Numbered from the stretch's first letter, positions 33,501 to 44,059 are shown. The stretch: DNA of 64,000 bases from Mytilus californianus (GCF_021869535.1 NW_026262582.1:57858851-57922850), one strand, 5' to 3'. Notes: generated by a model from the sequence alone, not told the origin. Numbers and translations are program-made.

Positions 33501-36500
33501 AATGTAAATGTTATCATAAGTCATATAACCATAGAATGTGTAGTCTTATTTAAATAACTGTTTGAACCCGCAAAACCACCAAAGATATACAAGCAAGTTG
33601 TTTAATCCACAGACTTTGATCTGAGGCGGGTGAAGTAGTTCACAACATCATGATCGACATGCTGACTTAATATCTGACAATCTAAAACCACAAACTTTAT
33701 AACTAGAAAGTTGTAGGGAACATTGTCAGGACAAGAAAGAACAAGAAGATGTGATAGGAACATTTAAACTATATGGTATAAATGGAGAAAAAGAACTTAC
33801 ATGCTTGGTCCAGTCGTGGTGAGGTATTTCTCTACTGCACGTAGCCTGTCTTTAGCTGATGGTGGTGACTTTCCTGTAAGATCTGTATATAATTTACCAT
33901 ACACTGTTGCTGAGTCTCTCAATGACATACAGTTTAAATATACAGATTTACAGCTATGAGCAGCCTAACAATAGAAATAACAAATGGAATTGATGAAGTT
34001 TTCTGTGAAGGGTTATCATTTAAAGAATAAAACTAAAATACAATTTTGAAATTAAAGTGTTTTTCATAAAGAATAAAATATTGGTAGCTTATGTCTAATG
34101 TCTCTGACATGACTGATGTGTTATTGTTGTTGTTTTGTATGCATGCAACACTTGTGTATTTGTTGTGTGGTCATCAGATGTTATGTTATAGTATATGGGT
34201 GCAAACTTGAGAAATTTTTTTTTATTCCACTTGTATGATAGTCAAGTTATTTTATTTCCAGTCTGTCTCATATGAGGTTAAAGTTCTAGTTTCAGGTAGT
34301 CTCTCCTGAAGTTATGGTCACATCAAATTGAAATTTGTTCATTATGATTTGAAACTTATGCCCAATTAGGGTTGGAACCATATTTCATGATTCACTGACC
34401 AAGGAAATGTCTTGTTTAATTGTTTTCCAATTTAATCATGAACCACTAAAAGTGATGCTGAACAGTTATATACACCTCTGACACTTTGCTAAATTCATTT
34501 CTTAGCTTTGTTATTGTAACCATTATCATAAAACATATATTAAACCATAAAATCTGTGATTGATTTTCAATAACTGTTTGAACCCTCAAAACCACCAAAG
34601 ATATACAAGCAAGTTGTTTGATCCACAGACTTTGATCTGAATTGGTGAAGTAGTTCACAACATCATGATCGACATGCTGACTTAAAATCTGACAATCTAA
34701 AACCACAAACTTTATAACTAGAAAGTTGTAGGGAACATTGTCAGGACAAGAATTTAAAGAAAAAGAAGAATATATTGGTAGCTTATAGAACCGGTTGTCC
34801 TACAGTCAGGGGACTTACTCAGTGTTCTCCCCAGGCCCTTAAAGGACCGCGATGTATAATTTTTTACCGTGGTGGTATCGTTCTTACCGTGATGTATAAT
34901 TTTTCTCCATGGGGCTAAAATTTTCAGTTAAAAAATCGTAAATCGGTCAAGTTTTAAACGACTTGTTATATCTTTTCCGTGCGGTATAAAATTCCAGGTG
35001 AAATTTGACCAGTTCAAACCAGTTCAACACAGATTGTTTACACCACGTGATCGATTTACCTTATGAGGTTAACCTTGTTGATTGGATTTAATCGATGTAA
35101 TTAACACTTGTAACATGATTCTTTTGTGTTTTAATTAAGAGTTCATAACTTTATAATCACAGATAACTATTTTATGGCTTCACTCTCCACCCAAGCACTG
35201 ACCTGTGACAAGTCGGCAAATACTTTGTACGCAAACAGTGTCTTGACCCGAATGGTACATTTTTTGTACATCATAATGGTGGCTCCTTACGTATAATGGA
35301 CAACTATACATTTCCCAATTTTTATATTATAGTATTATATGTCTCTGATTAAACCATGGCCAATATTATCTTTAATTATGACATACTAATTGCATGATAG
35401 TCGGGTTTCAAACTGTAGTATCTGTCTGTACATATCACATGACCCAGTTAGTTCATGTAGAATATTCAAGTTTATTTACAATTAATTGCAATCTATTATA
35501 TTTTATAAATAAAATGCATGACTGTACCTTCAAACTGGATATCTATATCCATAATTAATGAATAACAGAAGTAATCTTGCAAATTTTATCCATAAGCACA
35601 TGTTAAATCTATTTATATCTACTTCCTGTCATTTAGGCCGGAAAATAGGGAGACTTAGTTGTTGACATTGAATATGGTTACTTATAGATCTATAGACCAA
35701 AGATAAATTTATAGATTTAGGAATTCTTTTTAAATGGTTCATGACAAATAAAGATTTAGATTTTAGGGCAGTATTAAGTCTGTATCTATGTTTGATTATC
35801 ACCAAAGACAAGAAAGGTTAATATTTACATGAAATCTATGGCAAAATGTTCTAAAATTTATGAAAAATTTCTTTTTATGAAAATCTAAGATAGAAACTGG
35901 TTCAAATAATAAAACAATATTTGCAATTGTTCTTGTTAATTTTATATCTTCTTATGACAGGAATCCTTTCACATACAACAACTTTTTTTTCTAGATACTA
36001 GAAAGATTTTTAAATTGAACATTTTTGTTCTCTTTTGAATGCTATTTTATTTTTATTGATTTTGGATTTTATAAAAGATTTAATTACTTTAAATTCAGAT
36101 GAATATTTTATTATGAATCATAATTTATTTATTTTAAAAAAATATTAAAGTATACAAACTGTTTTTTGATTTACAGTAGACTCCACCTAATCGGATATCG
36201 GCTAAACGAATATATCGGCTATTGTAATATTATTTCAAAACACCAAACCCTTCCCTATATGTTTAATGTTAATTTTATCGTGTAATCGAATATCGGATAT
36301 AAGAATATATCGGTAAATCGGATAAGAATATTCAGGTCATTTTGTTCAAAACCATGCACAATCGGATATTTTCAATGTTTTTCTGACAGGAAATGGACCC
36401 GGAAGTTACGAATTTACAATCTTGCAGACAAGAAGATTTTGTTTTTACTTAATAAAAGGAACTGTTTCTTAATAAATTGTTGTCTTTAATCATTGTCTTC

Positions 36501-39500
36501 CTTTGTCATATGAATTAGATGCCCTTTTACTTCAAATGGTTTGAATTTATTTATAAAATATGCAAGACTCAGTTGAAAACAATGACGTTGCTGTTTGGAG
36601 AATTTTGATTAAACTCTAAATGTTCACAGAATCAGAAATATAATCTAAACTGAATGTACCTCCTTCTGAATAATTTATTGCAATATAAATATAAATTCCC
36701 TTTTGAAACGAGAAATCTGACTTTTGTCAGATATATTTTTTTCACATGTGCAAAAGTAACCACATGTCATGGACGCCATTTTGGTTGTTTACAAATTTGA
36801 GAGGAAGCCTCTAGAACTATGACCTAAATATAAATAGTCTTCAGAAAACGTAAACTTTATGCAATAATATTTTATCAATCATGATTATTTTCATAAATTT
36901 AAATTTGATTATTTAAAGAAATAAAATTATAACAAATACGATTTTAGTTTGGAGATTCTACACGGACATGCTTAGATCTATTTATAGCCAAATTAGTTTA
37001 CCTGTGTGATAATGTAAATAATGGATATTAATTTGCTTACAAAACAAATAAAGACAAACTATGGATGGTAGATAATAATTCACATAAATATTTCAGGACA
37101 TTTGATTTAATTTAATAAATAAAGGATTTAAAAACTGCAAACAAATTTAATCATTACATAATCAGCTGATAATTTTTTACACAAACATCGTGGTGATGTA
37201 ACTGATAAAAATCACTCCATCAATCCTCCAGCCCTTTCACATATTTAGCAATTGTCAGGGTTAGTAACACCTCAGGATTATATCTACTCATTATTGCAGA
37301 ATATTCAATGAATATACATTCATCGTCTAATTGAATATATCGGGTAATCGGATATTTTTAGCTGACATTTTCGGTATCCGATTTGCCGGAGTCTACTGTA
37401 CTTCTTTTTTACCAATAATTTTCTGAATCAATGTCTACATAACACAGTACCACAGTATTAAAACAAAACAAGAGACATAAAAACTACAGTAACTAGAGCT
37501 AAGCGACGCGACGCTACACAACTGATTGCATGAAATATTTCACCAATAAGTCCACACGCGTTACCCTGGTGCTAACCAAAAATCCTGGGGAGAACACTGT
37601 TACTTAAATGAGTGATTTAGAAAATCACTCATTTAACATTATGTCCATAAAGGTTGGAAGTAAGAGTTGTCTTTCTTTAATAATCACCTATTTAAGTAGT
37701 ACAAATTAATCACTAGACTAAGTGATTTAATTTTATTGTAGCTTTAAATATAGAATACTAATGATCTGATGCAACTTTTGGGTTTATAGTCATATCAGGG
37801 ACTAATCATGTTGCTAAAATTATCAGAACCAACATCTGTGTTGACCAGGTCATGTCAGGTGATGACCTTGTACTAAATCTAGGATAATGACATAAAAATC
37901 ACTTGTTTATTTAAGTCTCATACCTCAATTTCCTTCCAAAAAATCACTTCTTTAAGTATCATTATTTTAATAACCCCCACTAATTTCAACACCCCCGAAC
38001 AGTGAAATTTTGATGGCGAACAGTAGAATTTTATTACATAATCTATAAGATGAAACCTTGAATTTTACAGGAATAATACTCCCACTGCTGGAAAAAATCT
38101 GTTAAGAAAGTATCAGTTCATTATGTAAAGCCATTTTTATAGCATTTTTTCAACTAAAATAGAATTTGCAGCTAAATGATTGCATCAAAGGCATAAACCT
38201 TGCTGCTTCAAAGAAGCAAAAAGTTCATTCTTTTCAATTTTACTAATGAAAAGATATTATCTAAACCTATGTGTTTAAAATTTTGGTAAAACTACAAAAT
38301 CACAATTTGTGACAAAACTTTGAATTTGCTACTTAAATAAGTGATTTAAAAATCACTTATTTCAAAGTCCCCTGACTGTCCTATAGATTATGTTTTTGTA
38401 TCTGTCCAACATATTTTCACATATTAACAGTGATACATACTCTAACATTATCCAGTATATGGGTAAGCACAGCTGTTTTCCCTGTTCCCGGTGCCCCTGA
38501 TATGTATAAACTTCCACCTGCTTTCTTTGTCACATGACCTCTGACAAACTGATTCACGGTTTCAGTCTCTACTTCTCTACCAACAATACGGTCTGGTTTG
38601 GCTGTATGAAATGACTGTTTAGCCAAGTGGTATGCATGTGCTACAAAAGAAGGAAGAAATCTGTCTTACAAGACATCTCAATATATCAAAGGAATGCCTG
38701 AAAAGGACTCTCTAAAAATGTCCATTAACTGTACATTTAGCTCGTAAAAGCACCATATATAAAGGGCACCTACTTAAGAAACATACATATTTTTCCCATG
38801 TTTGCTCTCTCTATAACAATTTGGCTAAATAGTAAAATACATTTAACATCTGCCACCAAAATAATCCAAACTACCTAGGCTTCAAATTGAATTTCTTTAA
38901 CAAAAAGAGATGTCTGGTATACATCAACAGACAGCAAATGGATGCAAAAAGTCAAAGACAATCGCATTTCAACATTTGTCTACTTTCAGCATTATTATTT
39001 CCAATCAACACAATGGTCTCAATATTTTCAAATAACTCAAGATTTAAAATAGCACCGTCTCCCATAATTGATGACATATAACTCAATGGAATCTGCTTGT
39101 TTAGGTTTAAGAAACTCAAGTTAAAGAGCTCACTTTCAATGAAAATTCAAACTTTACATTAATCCTAAAACATTAGTTTTCATGCAGAGTCTTTGTTTTG
39201 AGAATTTTTTGTCAATTCAGTTTTGCGAATAATAATATAGAATCTTAAAGTCAAAGACTAAAGCATTTCAACATTTGTCTACTTTCAGCATTACTATTTC
39301 CAATCAACACAATGTTCTCAATATTTTCAAATAACACCATGGGATTTAAATAGCACCGTCTCCCATAATTCATGACATTTAACTCAATGGAATTCTGCTT
39401 GTTTAGGAACACGAAACTAAAGTTTAAGAGTCCCCTTTCAATGAAAATTCAAACTTTACATTCATTCTAAAACATTATTTTTTATGCAGCGTCTTTGTTT

Positions 39501-42500
39501 TGAGAATTTTTTGTCAATTCAGTTTTGTGAATAATAATATAGAATCTTACCTTCCTGTTTTTCTAATTTGAGTGAATTGGTTGGTGAAAACAGGGACTTG
39601 ACTGGTGAACCCTGGGAAAACAATGACAGACCACCTTGAGATTTGCCTGGTGATGACATTATGTTGTAATCCATCTTTCTTGGTGACAGAGGAACTCGTA
39701 CTGGAGACGACAGCTTCAGATTACCCATCATCGTTCCAGGTGACATCATTAAATTACGTGATGAGAACTGATTCTCGTTTCTAGATGGAGACATTACTTT
39801 CCGAGGAGAAAGTAATAAATCTGACTTTTTAGGAGACAAGAGATTTCTCCTCGGAGAATAGAAATGGTCTAACGATAGGTCTTTTCTTGGTGATAGGGGA
39901 TGATCAGATCCCCTTGGTGATAATAAATGTTTTTTAGGAGATGGTGGGTACTCAGGTGATATGATAACTTGTTGTGGTACAATGCTCGGTGACGGTAAAC
40001 TTTTCCCTTCTGGTGATCGGAAGGGTTCCACGGTTTTCTTTGGTGAGAAAGGGAACTCTGAAAAATTCAAATAAATTTATATAACTCACTTACATTATGA
40101 ACATTACAATATCACATAATGTACTTGTACCATATAAGAAAATTACAAGCAATTACAATATCACTTTGAATACCAACACAATTCAACTAAAGCCAGAATT
40201 TCTTTGAAAGGAGTGCAAAGTGAAAATAATATTTAAATTCTGGGCTGATCTTTATCATAATATTCACAAGTAATGTATGTTTCACAAGATCTATTACCAA
40301 ACAAGATAATTTTCCTTTGAACATTATAATGCTAAACATACTCTCAGTGATTTTACTTTCAGCAACGACTTCTCTTTGACCTTTTGACTTTGAAGAAGCT
40401 GGCATTGAATTTTCATCATCTAAAAGAAACCACTCAACATCTATTAATGTCATCAAATAATAACTTCAAGTCAAGTGCAAAGGCTGTTCATCAGTTTGGT
40501 TTAAATTCATGTATGCAATAAGAAAAAAAACCTGAAATCTGTCAAATGAACAGAAATTGTCAGTTTGGTCTATACATGATTCAAGCAGATAACACAAAAA
40601 TCAAGCACATTTTCAATATTTTCATGTGATAATCATTGAATAAAATCATCTATGTAAATCATTTACTTAATGAAAAATAAAATATTTATTCATGCAAAAT
40701 TTGATCTCAAATGTGCAGGAGATGCAAGTGATGATTTCATAATTTTTTTTTCTGTTTGTGCTTATCGATTTATCAGATTTTGGTAACTCCCTTGCATGTT
40801 CCTTCAGAAATGAATGAGTTGTCAATGAATATCTAGGAACCATTGAAGCTGACTCTAGGGCTGTACTGATCTCCTTGTAGGTGTCAGCTGTTCAATATAG
40901 AAATAAGATGTGGCATGATTGCTAATGAAAAAACTATCCACTAGAGTCAAAATGATGACCTGCTTTGAAAGAAAGCATTTTTCCTTGAGATATTGACTTC
41001 TAAGCACATGTGGAGCTTACAGATCACAGTCTTGTATAGCCTTACCACTTGATGATGTAGATATAAGTTCCCACATATCTGTGTTCATTTTTTCATTAGT
41101 CTCTCCTTTTTTTAGCTTCAGCTTGGTCTTTGTTTCACTAGAGTCCGATAAGCCATTTTTCCCCCTGATTGGTGTCTCAGCATTTCTCTGTCTGGCACTT
41201 CTCCTATTTGGTGTTTCAACTTTACGTCTGCCAGTTGTTGGTGTTTCTGATCTCTGTCTTGTGCTCGATGTCTTAGCACTTCTGAATAAAAGACAGTTAA
41301 AACTTTAAATTCACATCAACAGTGACATGTCAGTCATGAATATTTGTCAATGAAAAATGTTTATTCATAGCTATAATGGGTGATTACCATGTTTCATTTT
41401 ACAGTTTTTTTTAAATCAGATTGGATTGGTATTTAATTAATGTTCTGTCGGCCAACCAAAGAATTTCTCTGTGTCGGTTACAAACCGATTTTTGTTTCCA
41501 AAATTGAACTGCATCATAACAGGGTCAGTGTATTGTTACAGCACTTCATATTTGAAGGAAATTAATTTCTACAGAAAGTATTTCTAAAAGATTTTAGATG
41601 AGTCGACCACTTTTGAAATTTAAAACTTGAAAAGTTATGCAAGCCAAACTCAAAATGAAATCTACAATTCATCTTACAACTTAAAGAAAGTTAAAGTAAG
41701 TACAAATTTTTACTTGTGTGTGTTGCAAGCACTGATATTTTCATGAGGACTATGAAAAACACAGGTAATACCTTGACATAACTCATGAAGGCTCTATTCT
41801 CAAATGAACATGCATTTAGGGAATATATTCTAAGTATAATACATTCCAACTGCCAGTTTTTCAATATATGTGATAATTGTCTCATTTAAAAAAAAAAATT
41901 TTTTGCTGAGCATGAGAAATGTTACAAAATGCTGCTTGTCTGCAACAAATGTCACTTTGGAAAAAGTGCTCCTACCTGTCAGTTGATGGTGTCTGTTGTC
42001 TTGTTGATCTTAGCCCTTTCTTCTGTTTACTTGGAGAACACTGTAAATTCTTGTCGCTGTTTTCTGGAGAAAAATAGTAGTGAGCGTGAAGTTCTAAATT
42101 TCTTTTATCTGTGAATTACTCAGTAAGTGAATTCGTAGTCGGACAAAGGATAGGATTAAACAATTGTTTCCCCTTCCTAATTCTGATATGTTTTGGGATA
42201 GGAAGTGAAATCGTTATTTTTTTTATAACTACAATGTATCATGGTATATGCAATTCCTAAAAATGTATTACTGCTCCCTTAAAATGTAAATAATTCATTT
42301 GAAAATTAATTCAAATATTTTTGCAATTGCTAAACTTCTTAAAAAATTTCTAAAATAGGATATTCACATAATATTTTTAGCATTATTACTCATAAAAAAA
42401 CAAATATCAGGTTAACAAACAAAATTTGTCCTGACAAAAAGTGTTAACAGATAAAACACTATTAATAAAATTGCAACAGCAGTCATAAAACCGTTCCACC

Positions 42501-43473
42501 CCCCCTATTTGGGGCACACCAGTTGTTAGGATTCAAAGTCCTACAATATTGCATTTATTGTAAGGTTCAATTTTATCATAAATTAATATACCTCAATGAG
42601 ACAACATCCCATCCTCAGTAGCTCACAAAATCCAAGCCAGTTCAACATTGAACAGATGCCTTTACAATGTGTCAAACTATAAATCTCCAAGTCTTAAAAT
42701 GTCCTGAATTTATTTAAACAAGTTGGGACCAATCACCCAAACGGGATATAAATTTACAATGCAAAGAATTTTTAAGTTTTTAATTTTGCACAAATATTGA
42801 AAAGTGCATTTGCTTTAGATCAATAGTAGCATCTGTAGGTTAGCGTATTGTTCATAACTTAAGAATTCTTTGCATTGTAAATTTATATCCCAAATATAAC
42901 CTGCCAAATGGGGATTAGTTCCCCAAATGAGGGATACTTTTCCAATGTACTTTTTTTTAATACACTATATGATCGAAATTGCACATATTCATGTAAAAAT
43001 GCACAAAATTTCTCAAATAGATGAATAGCCCTAATCTGGTTTACTGAAAAGTAACAGGCCTATAAAAACTTTGAAAAATTGACAATTTTTAAGGCTTTAA
43101 ACTTTTTTAAAAACCCAAAATAAAACTATAGTTCTTTTGAAGAAGTTGTTCTATTTTAAGTAAAAAAGACTCAACTAAGAAAAGTTCAACTTTAGCAATG
43201 CCACTTGATTACTAAATCATTATCAAGGGATTGTTACTCGGGGAATAGTTCCTAATTTTGCAGACAACCTGTTTAAGTAAATGTATAAACCCTGGACCTT
43301 CAAGTATTTATCATCTTAGTATTAATAAAACCATGTTGTATACCTTCTTTTGTTCTTTTTCTTGGGGACTCTGGTTTTACTGTATTTTCTTGACTATCAG
43401 CATCTTTAGAACTTCTAAGACGAGTCGACTTTCTGATGGGAAATTCCAATTTTCTCTGAACAATTGCAGACAT
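30469..43473 (-). CDS. CDC6: CDC6, DNA replication licensing AAA+ ATPase (11 coding exons, 744 aa)
   Basis: CDS: complement(join(30469..30558, 31014..31154, 32297..32650, 32888..33134, 33801..33964, 38441..38640, 39551..40057, 40342..40419, 41046..41281, 41976..42063, 43344..43473)). All junctions are GT-AG and phases fit. Residues 1-346 are basic, disordered and rich in Ser/Thr-Pro. The AAA+ core has Walker A GAPGTGKT (395-402), Walker B VLDEIDQLD (471-479), sensor-1 GIAN (Asn507) and sensor-2 GDMRKAL (Arg579). A winged helix follows (about 600-744), ending LMSSIMKDGLP, like vertebrate CDC6. Known role: ORC-bound CDC6 loads MCM2-7 with CDT1 in G1. It is longer than human CDC6 (560 aa), mainly in the N-terminus. 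An E2F-type site and CCAAT box lie upstream. I see no KEN box; RRNLL could serve as a cyclin-docking RxL motif. Confidence 0.95.
31014..31154 (-). CDS. CDC6: CDC6 coding exon 10 (winged helix)
   Basis: 47 codons in phase 0 at both ends. YCKICKKRQMAIVDYTEY, then CNLLETRGIMGIKK, matches the conserved CDC6 winged-helix segment (LLEARGILGLK-type). Donor AAG|GTTTGT. Confidence 0.93.
31379..31672 (-). repeat. ~300-bp CDC6-intron repeat, copy A
   Basis: GTGATGCTGAACACTATTGA...GACACTTTGC...AACCCGCAAAACCACCAAAG...CATGATCGACATGCTGACTT...AACTAGAAAGTTGTAGGGAA. It shares almost its full length with the copies at 33.43 and 34.44 kb. All three lie in the same orientation within introns of this gene. The strand given is arbitrary. 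Confidence 0.88.
31805..32104. mobile_element. 290-bp TIR element with 5-bp target duplication (CATTA) and internal 44-bp repeats
   Basis: CAGTGTTCTCCCCAG (31810) and CTGGGGAGAACACTG (ending 32099) form the termini. CATTA flanks both (31805-31809, 32100-32104). Inside, ATGGTGCTATCTTGGATGAC repeats exactly every 44 bp from 31847 (four full copies, then a partial). The TIR resembles hAT transposons, some of which make 5-bp rather than 8-bp duplications; the superfamily is an inference. It lies in CDC6 intron 9. Confidence 0.9.
32297..32650 (-). CDS. CDC6: CDC6 coding exon 9 (AAA+ lid, sensor 2, start of winged helix)
   Basis: 118 codons, phase 0. It contains QFCARKISAVAGDMRKALDV with the sensor-2 arginine, a linker with SSPTKR, and then KIGVVQINKVLSEVYGSS and QQKLIVCTLLLM of the winged-helix start. 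Confidence 0.95.
32888..33134 (-). CDS. CDC6: CDC6 coding exon 8 (Walker B, sensor 1)
   Basis: It completes an Ile codon split with exon 7, then reads IMVLDEIDQLDSKNQEILY (Walker B) and RLVLIGIANALDLTDRILPR (sensor 1 and putative arginine-finger region). Donor AAG|GTATGT. Confidence 0.96.
33428..33737 (-). repeat. ~300-bp CDC6-intron repeat, copy B
   Basis: It has the same order of phrases as copy A (CTGTCACTTTGC, AACCCGCAAAACCACCAAAG, TTTGATCTGAGGCGGGTGAA, GTAGGGAACATTGTCAGGAC). It lies in intron 7, between exons 8 and 7 on the plus-strand map. Confidence 0.88.
33801..33964 (-). CDS. CDC6: CDC6 coding exon 7
   Basis: AHSCKSVYLNCMSLRDSATV, then LTGKSPPSAKDRLRAVEKYL. This is the CDC6/ORC segment between Walker A and B (VYLNCMSL-type strand). 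The donor after AGCAT|GTAAGT leaves two bases of a codon. Confidence 0.93.
34442..34749 (-). repeat. ~300-bp CDC6-intron repeat, copy C
   Basis: Third copy: GTGATGCTGAACAGTTATAT...CTGACACTTTGC...AACCCTCAAAACCACCAAAG...GTAGGGAACATTGTCAGGAC. It lies in intron 6, about 50 bp from the nested transposon block. Confidence 0.88.
34815..37604. mobile_element. Middle TIR element of the nest (TSD TTACT), hAT-like ends
   Basis: It starts CAGTGTTCTCCCCAGG (34820) and ends CCTGGGGAGAACACTG (37599), with TTACT duplicated at 34815-34819 and 37600-37604. The termini are the same as those of the 290-bp element at 31.8 kb. It is 2,780 bp including the innermost insertion, about 1.55 kb without it. No convincing ORF was found. 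Confidence 0.92.
36172..37400. mobile_element. Innermost pogo/Tigger-like element of the nest (TSD TA)
   Basis: It starts CAGTAGACTCCACCTAATCG (36174) and ends GCCGGAGTCTACTG (37398), flanked by TA. Subterminal GAATATATCGG and AATCGGATAT motifs occur at both ends in inverted orientation. TA target sites and CAGTnnACTCC termini fit the Tc1/mariner (pogo/Tigger) superfamily. 1,225 bp, no transposase ORF. Confidence 0.88.
38441..38640 (-). CDS. CDC6: CDC6 coding exon 6 (Walker A)
   Basis: AHAYHLAKQSFHTAKPDRIV, then GREVETETVNQFV and GGSLYISGAPGTGKTAVLTH. It carries the conserved initiator-specific GRE..E segment and the P-loop. It ends GTTAGA|GTATGT in phase 0. Confidence 0.96.
38951..39548. 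repeat. 299-bp tandem duplication abutting the CDC6 exon 5 donor
   Basis: GTCAAAGACAATCGCATTTC (38951) and GTCAAAGACTAAAGCATTTC (39250) begin two copies. Both include ATTTCCAATCAACACAATG, AGCACCGTCTCCCATAATT and TTTGAGAATTTTTTGTCAAT. Copy 2 ends with AATATAGAATCTTAC, the donor of exon 5; copy 1 ends AATATAGAATCTTAA and so lacks the donor dinucleotide. Confidence 0.88.
39551..40057 (-). CDS. CDC6: CDC6 coding exon 5: dense Ser-Pro-x-Lys/Arg array
   Basis: 169 codons (about residues 178-346) with 17 Ser-Pro dipeptides. About 11 of these match the full CDK consensus S-P-x-K/R (SPKK, SPRK, SPRR, SPVR, SPVK, SPGK, SPSR). The exon is otherwise low in structure-forming residues. The short spacing and similar blocks (LLSPKK, LLSPRK, PLSPRK) suggest growth by local duplication. 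Acceptor TTGAATTTTTCAG; donor GAAG|GTAAGA. Confidence 0.94.
40342..40419 (-). CDS. CDC6: CDC6 coding exon 4
   Basis: A 78-nt exon (DDENSMPASSKSKGQREVVA, then ESKITE) between TTTCTTTTAG and GTATGT. Phases fit both neighbours. It is part of the disordered N-terminal region. Confidence 0.85.
41046..41281 (-). CDS. CDC6: CDC6 coding exon 3 (three ETP sites)
   Basis: It contains SETPTTGRRKVETPNRRSAR and NAETPIRGK: three evenly spaced Glu-Thr-Pro sites about 15 residues apart, followed by a Lys-rich stretch. Acceptor TTTTATTCAG, donor AAGTG|GTAAGG. Confidence 0.88.
41976..42063 (-). CDS. CDC6: CDC6 coding exon 2
   Basis: 88 nt: ENSDKNLQCSPSKQKKGLRS, then TRQQTPSTD. It has one SPSK and one TP site. 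Acceptor CTATTTTTCTCCAG, donor GACAG|GTAGGA. Confidence 0.88.
43344..43473 (-). CDS. CDC6: CDC6 coding exon 1 (start)
   Basis: ATG at 43473-43471: MSAIVQRKLEFPIRKSTRLR, then SSKDADSQENTVKPESPRKR. The basic R/K-rich start and early SPRK site resemble the N-terminus of vertebrate CDC6 proteins. A splice acceptor (GAAATTTCAG) lies 8 nt before the ATG, implying an upstream non-coding exon. Donor GAAG|GTATAC. Confidence 0.88.
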
Positions 43474-43799
43474 TTTTTTACCTGAAATTTCAATAATAAA
43501 ACCCCATCACATTTATTTAATCATCAAAGCATCCATCATAAGATTGGTTAGTGCTTGATCTCCAACCTGATGAACTGGTGAAGGCATTTGTCAAAAAGGA
43601 ATTCAAAATGAGCAAGATATGCCCTAACTCGCGACAAATGATTCATTATTTTGACAGAAAAAAAAGCAAATAGCTTGCAACCCGTTTTAATTAAAGATTT
43701 AAGGTTGCATGACGAAATTGACATAAAAAAAAACATAATTTATAGATGATGAGATCGAGTCAAATATTCTGCCACATAAACAAACTTTTTTACCGTTAC

Positions 43800-43925
43800 C
43801 TGGACACTTATTCCCTGTACTTGCAAATCATGAAAAATACTTTCATATAATATTAAACCAGTTATGACAACTCTTGGTACAGTCACTTCTCTGTTGTTCA
43901 GTTCACCGATCCACTGAGTAGGATG
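43800..43925 (-). other. CDC6: Probable CDC6 5' non-coding exon
   Basis: GTGTCCAG|GTAACG (minus strand) at 43800 is a good donor matching the acceptor before coding exon 1. The 5' limit is not known; it should lie between the donor and the E2F-like site at 43951. Confidence 0.5.
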
Positions 43926-43950
43926 TGTAGAAGAAAGAAAGTAAACAAAC

Positions 43951-43986
43951 TTGGCGGGAAAGTTATGTTAGCATCGATTTGATTGG
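43951..43986 (-). promoter_or_regulatory. CDC6 promoter: E2F-type site and CCAAT box
   Basis: On the minus strand TTTCCCGCCAA (43961-43951) is a full E2F-type site, and CCAAT (43986-43982) lies about 20 bp upstream of it. E2F control of CDC6 at G1/S is well established in animals. Here the site lies 480 bp upstream of the ATG, just above the likely non-coding exon. Confidence 0.7.
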
Positions 43987-44059
43987 TCATTAAAAGTAAT
44001 ATTTTTGTTAACTATAGTACAGACTTGTAGCATACCTGGTTGGACGTATAATTTGTTAA

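Larger units (their letters stand above)
34798..38383. mobile_element. Outer TIR element of a triple nest (TSD TCCTA)
   Basis: It starts CAGTCAGGGGACTT (34803) and ends AAGTCCCCTGACTG (38378), flanked by TCCTA at 34798-34802 and 38379-38383. The inverted similarity continues about 45 bp, including the hairpins GAGTGATTTAGAAAATCACTC (left, now at about 37609) and AAGTGATTTAAAAATCACTT (right, about 38339). Removing the inner insertion and one TSD leaves about 791 bp. No transposase is apparent. Confidence 0.92.
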
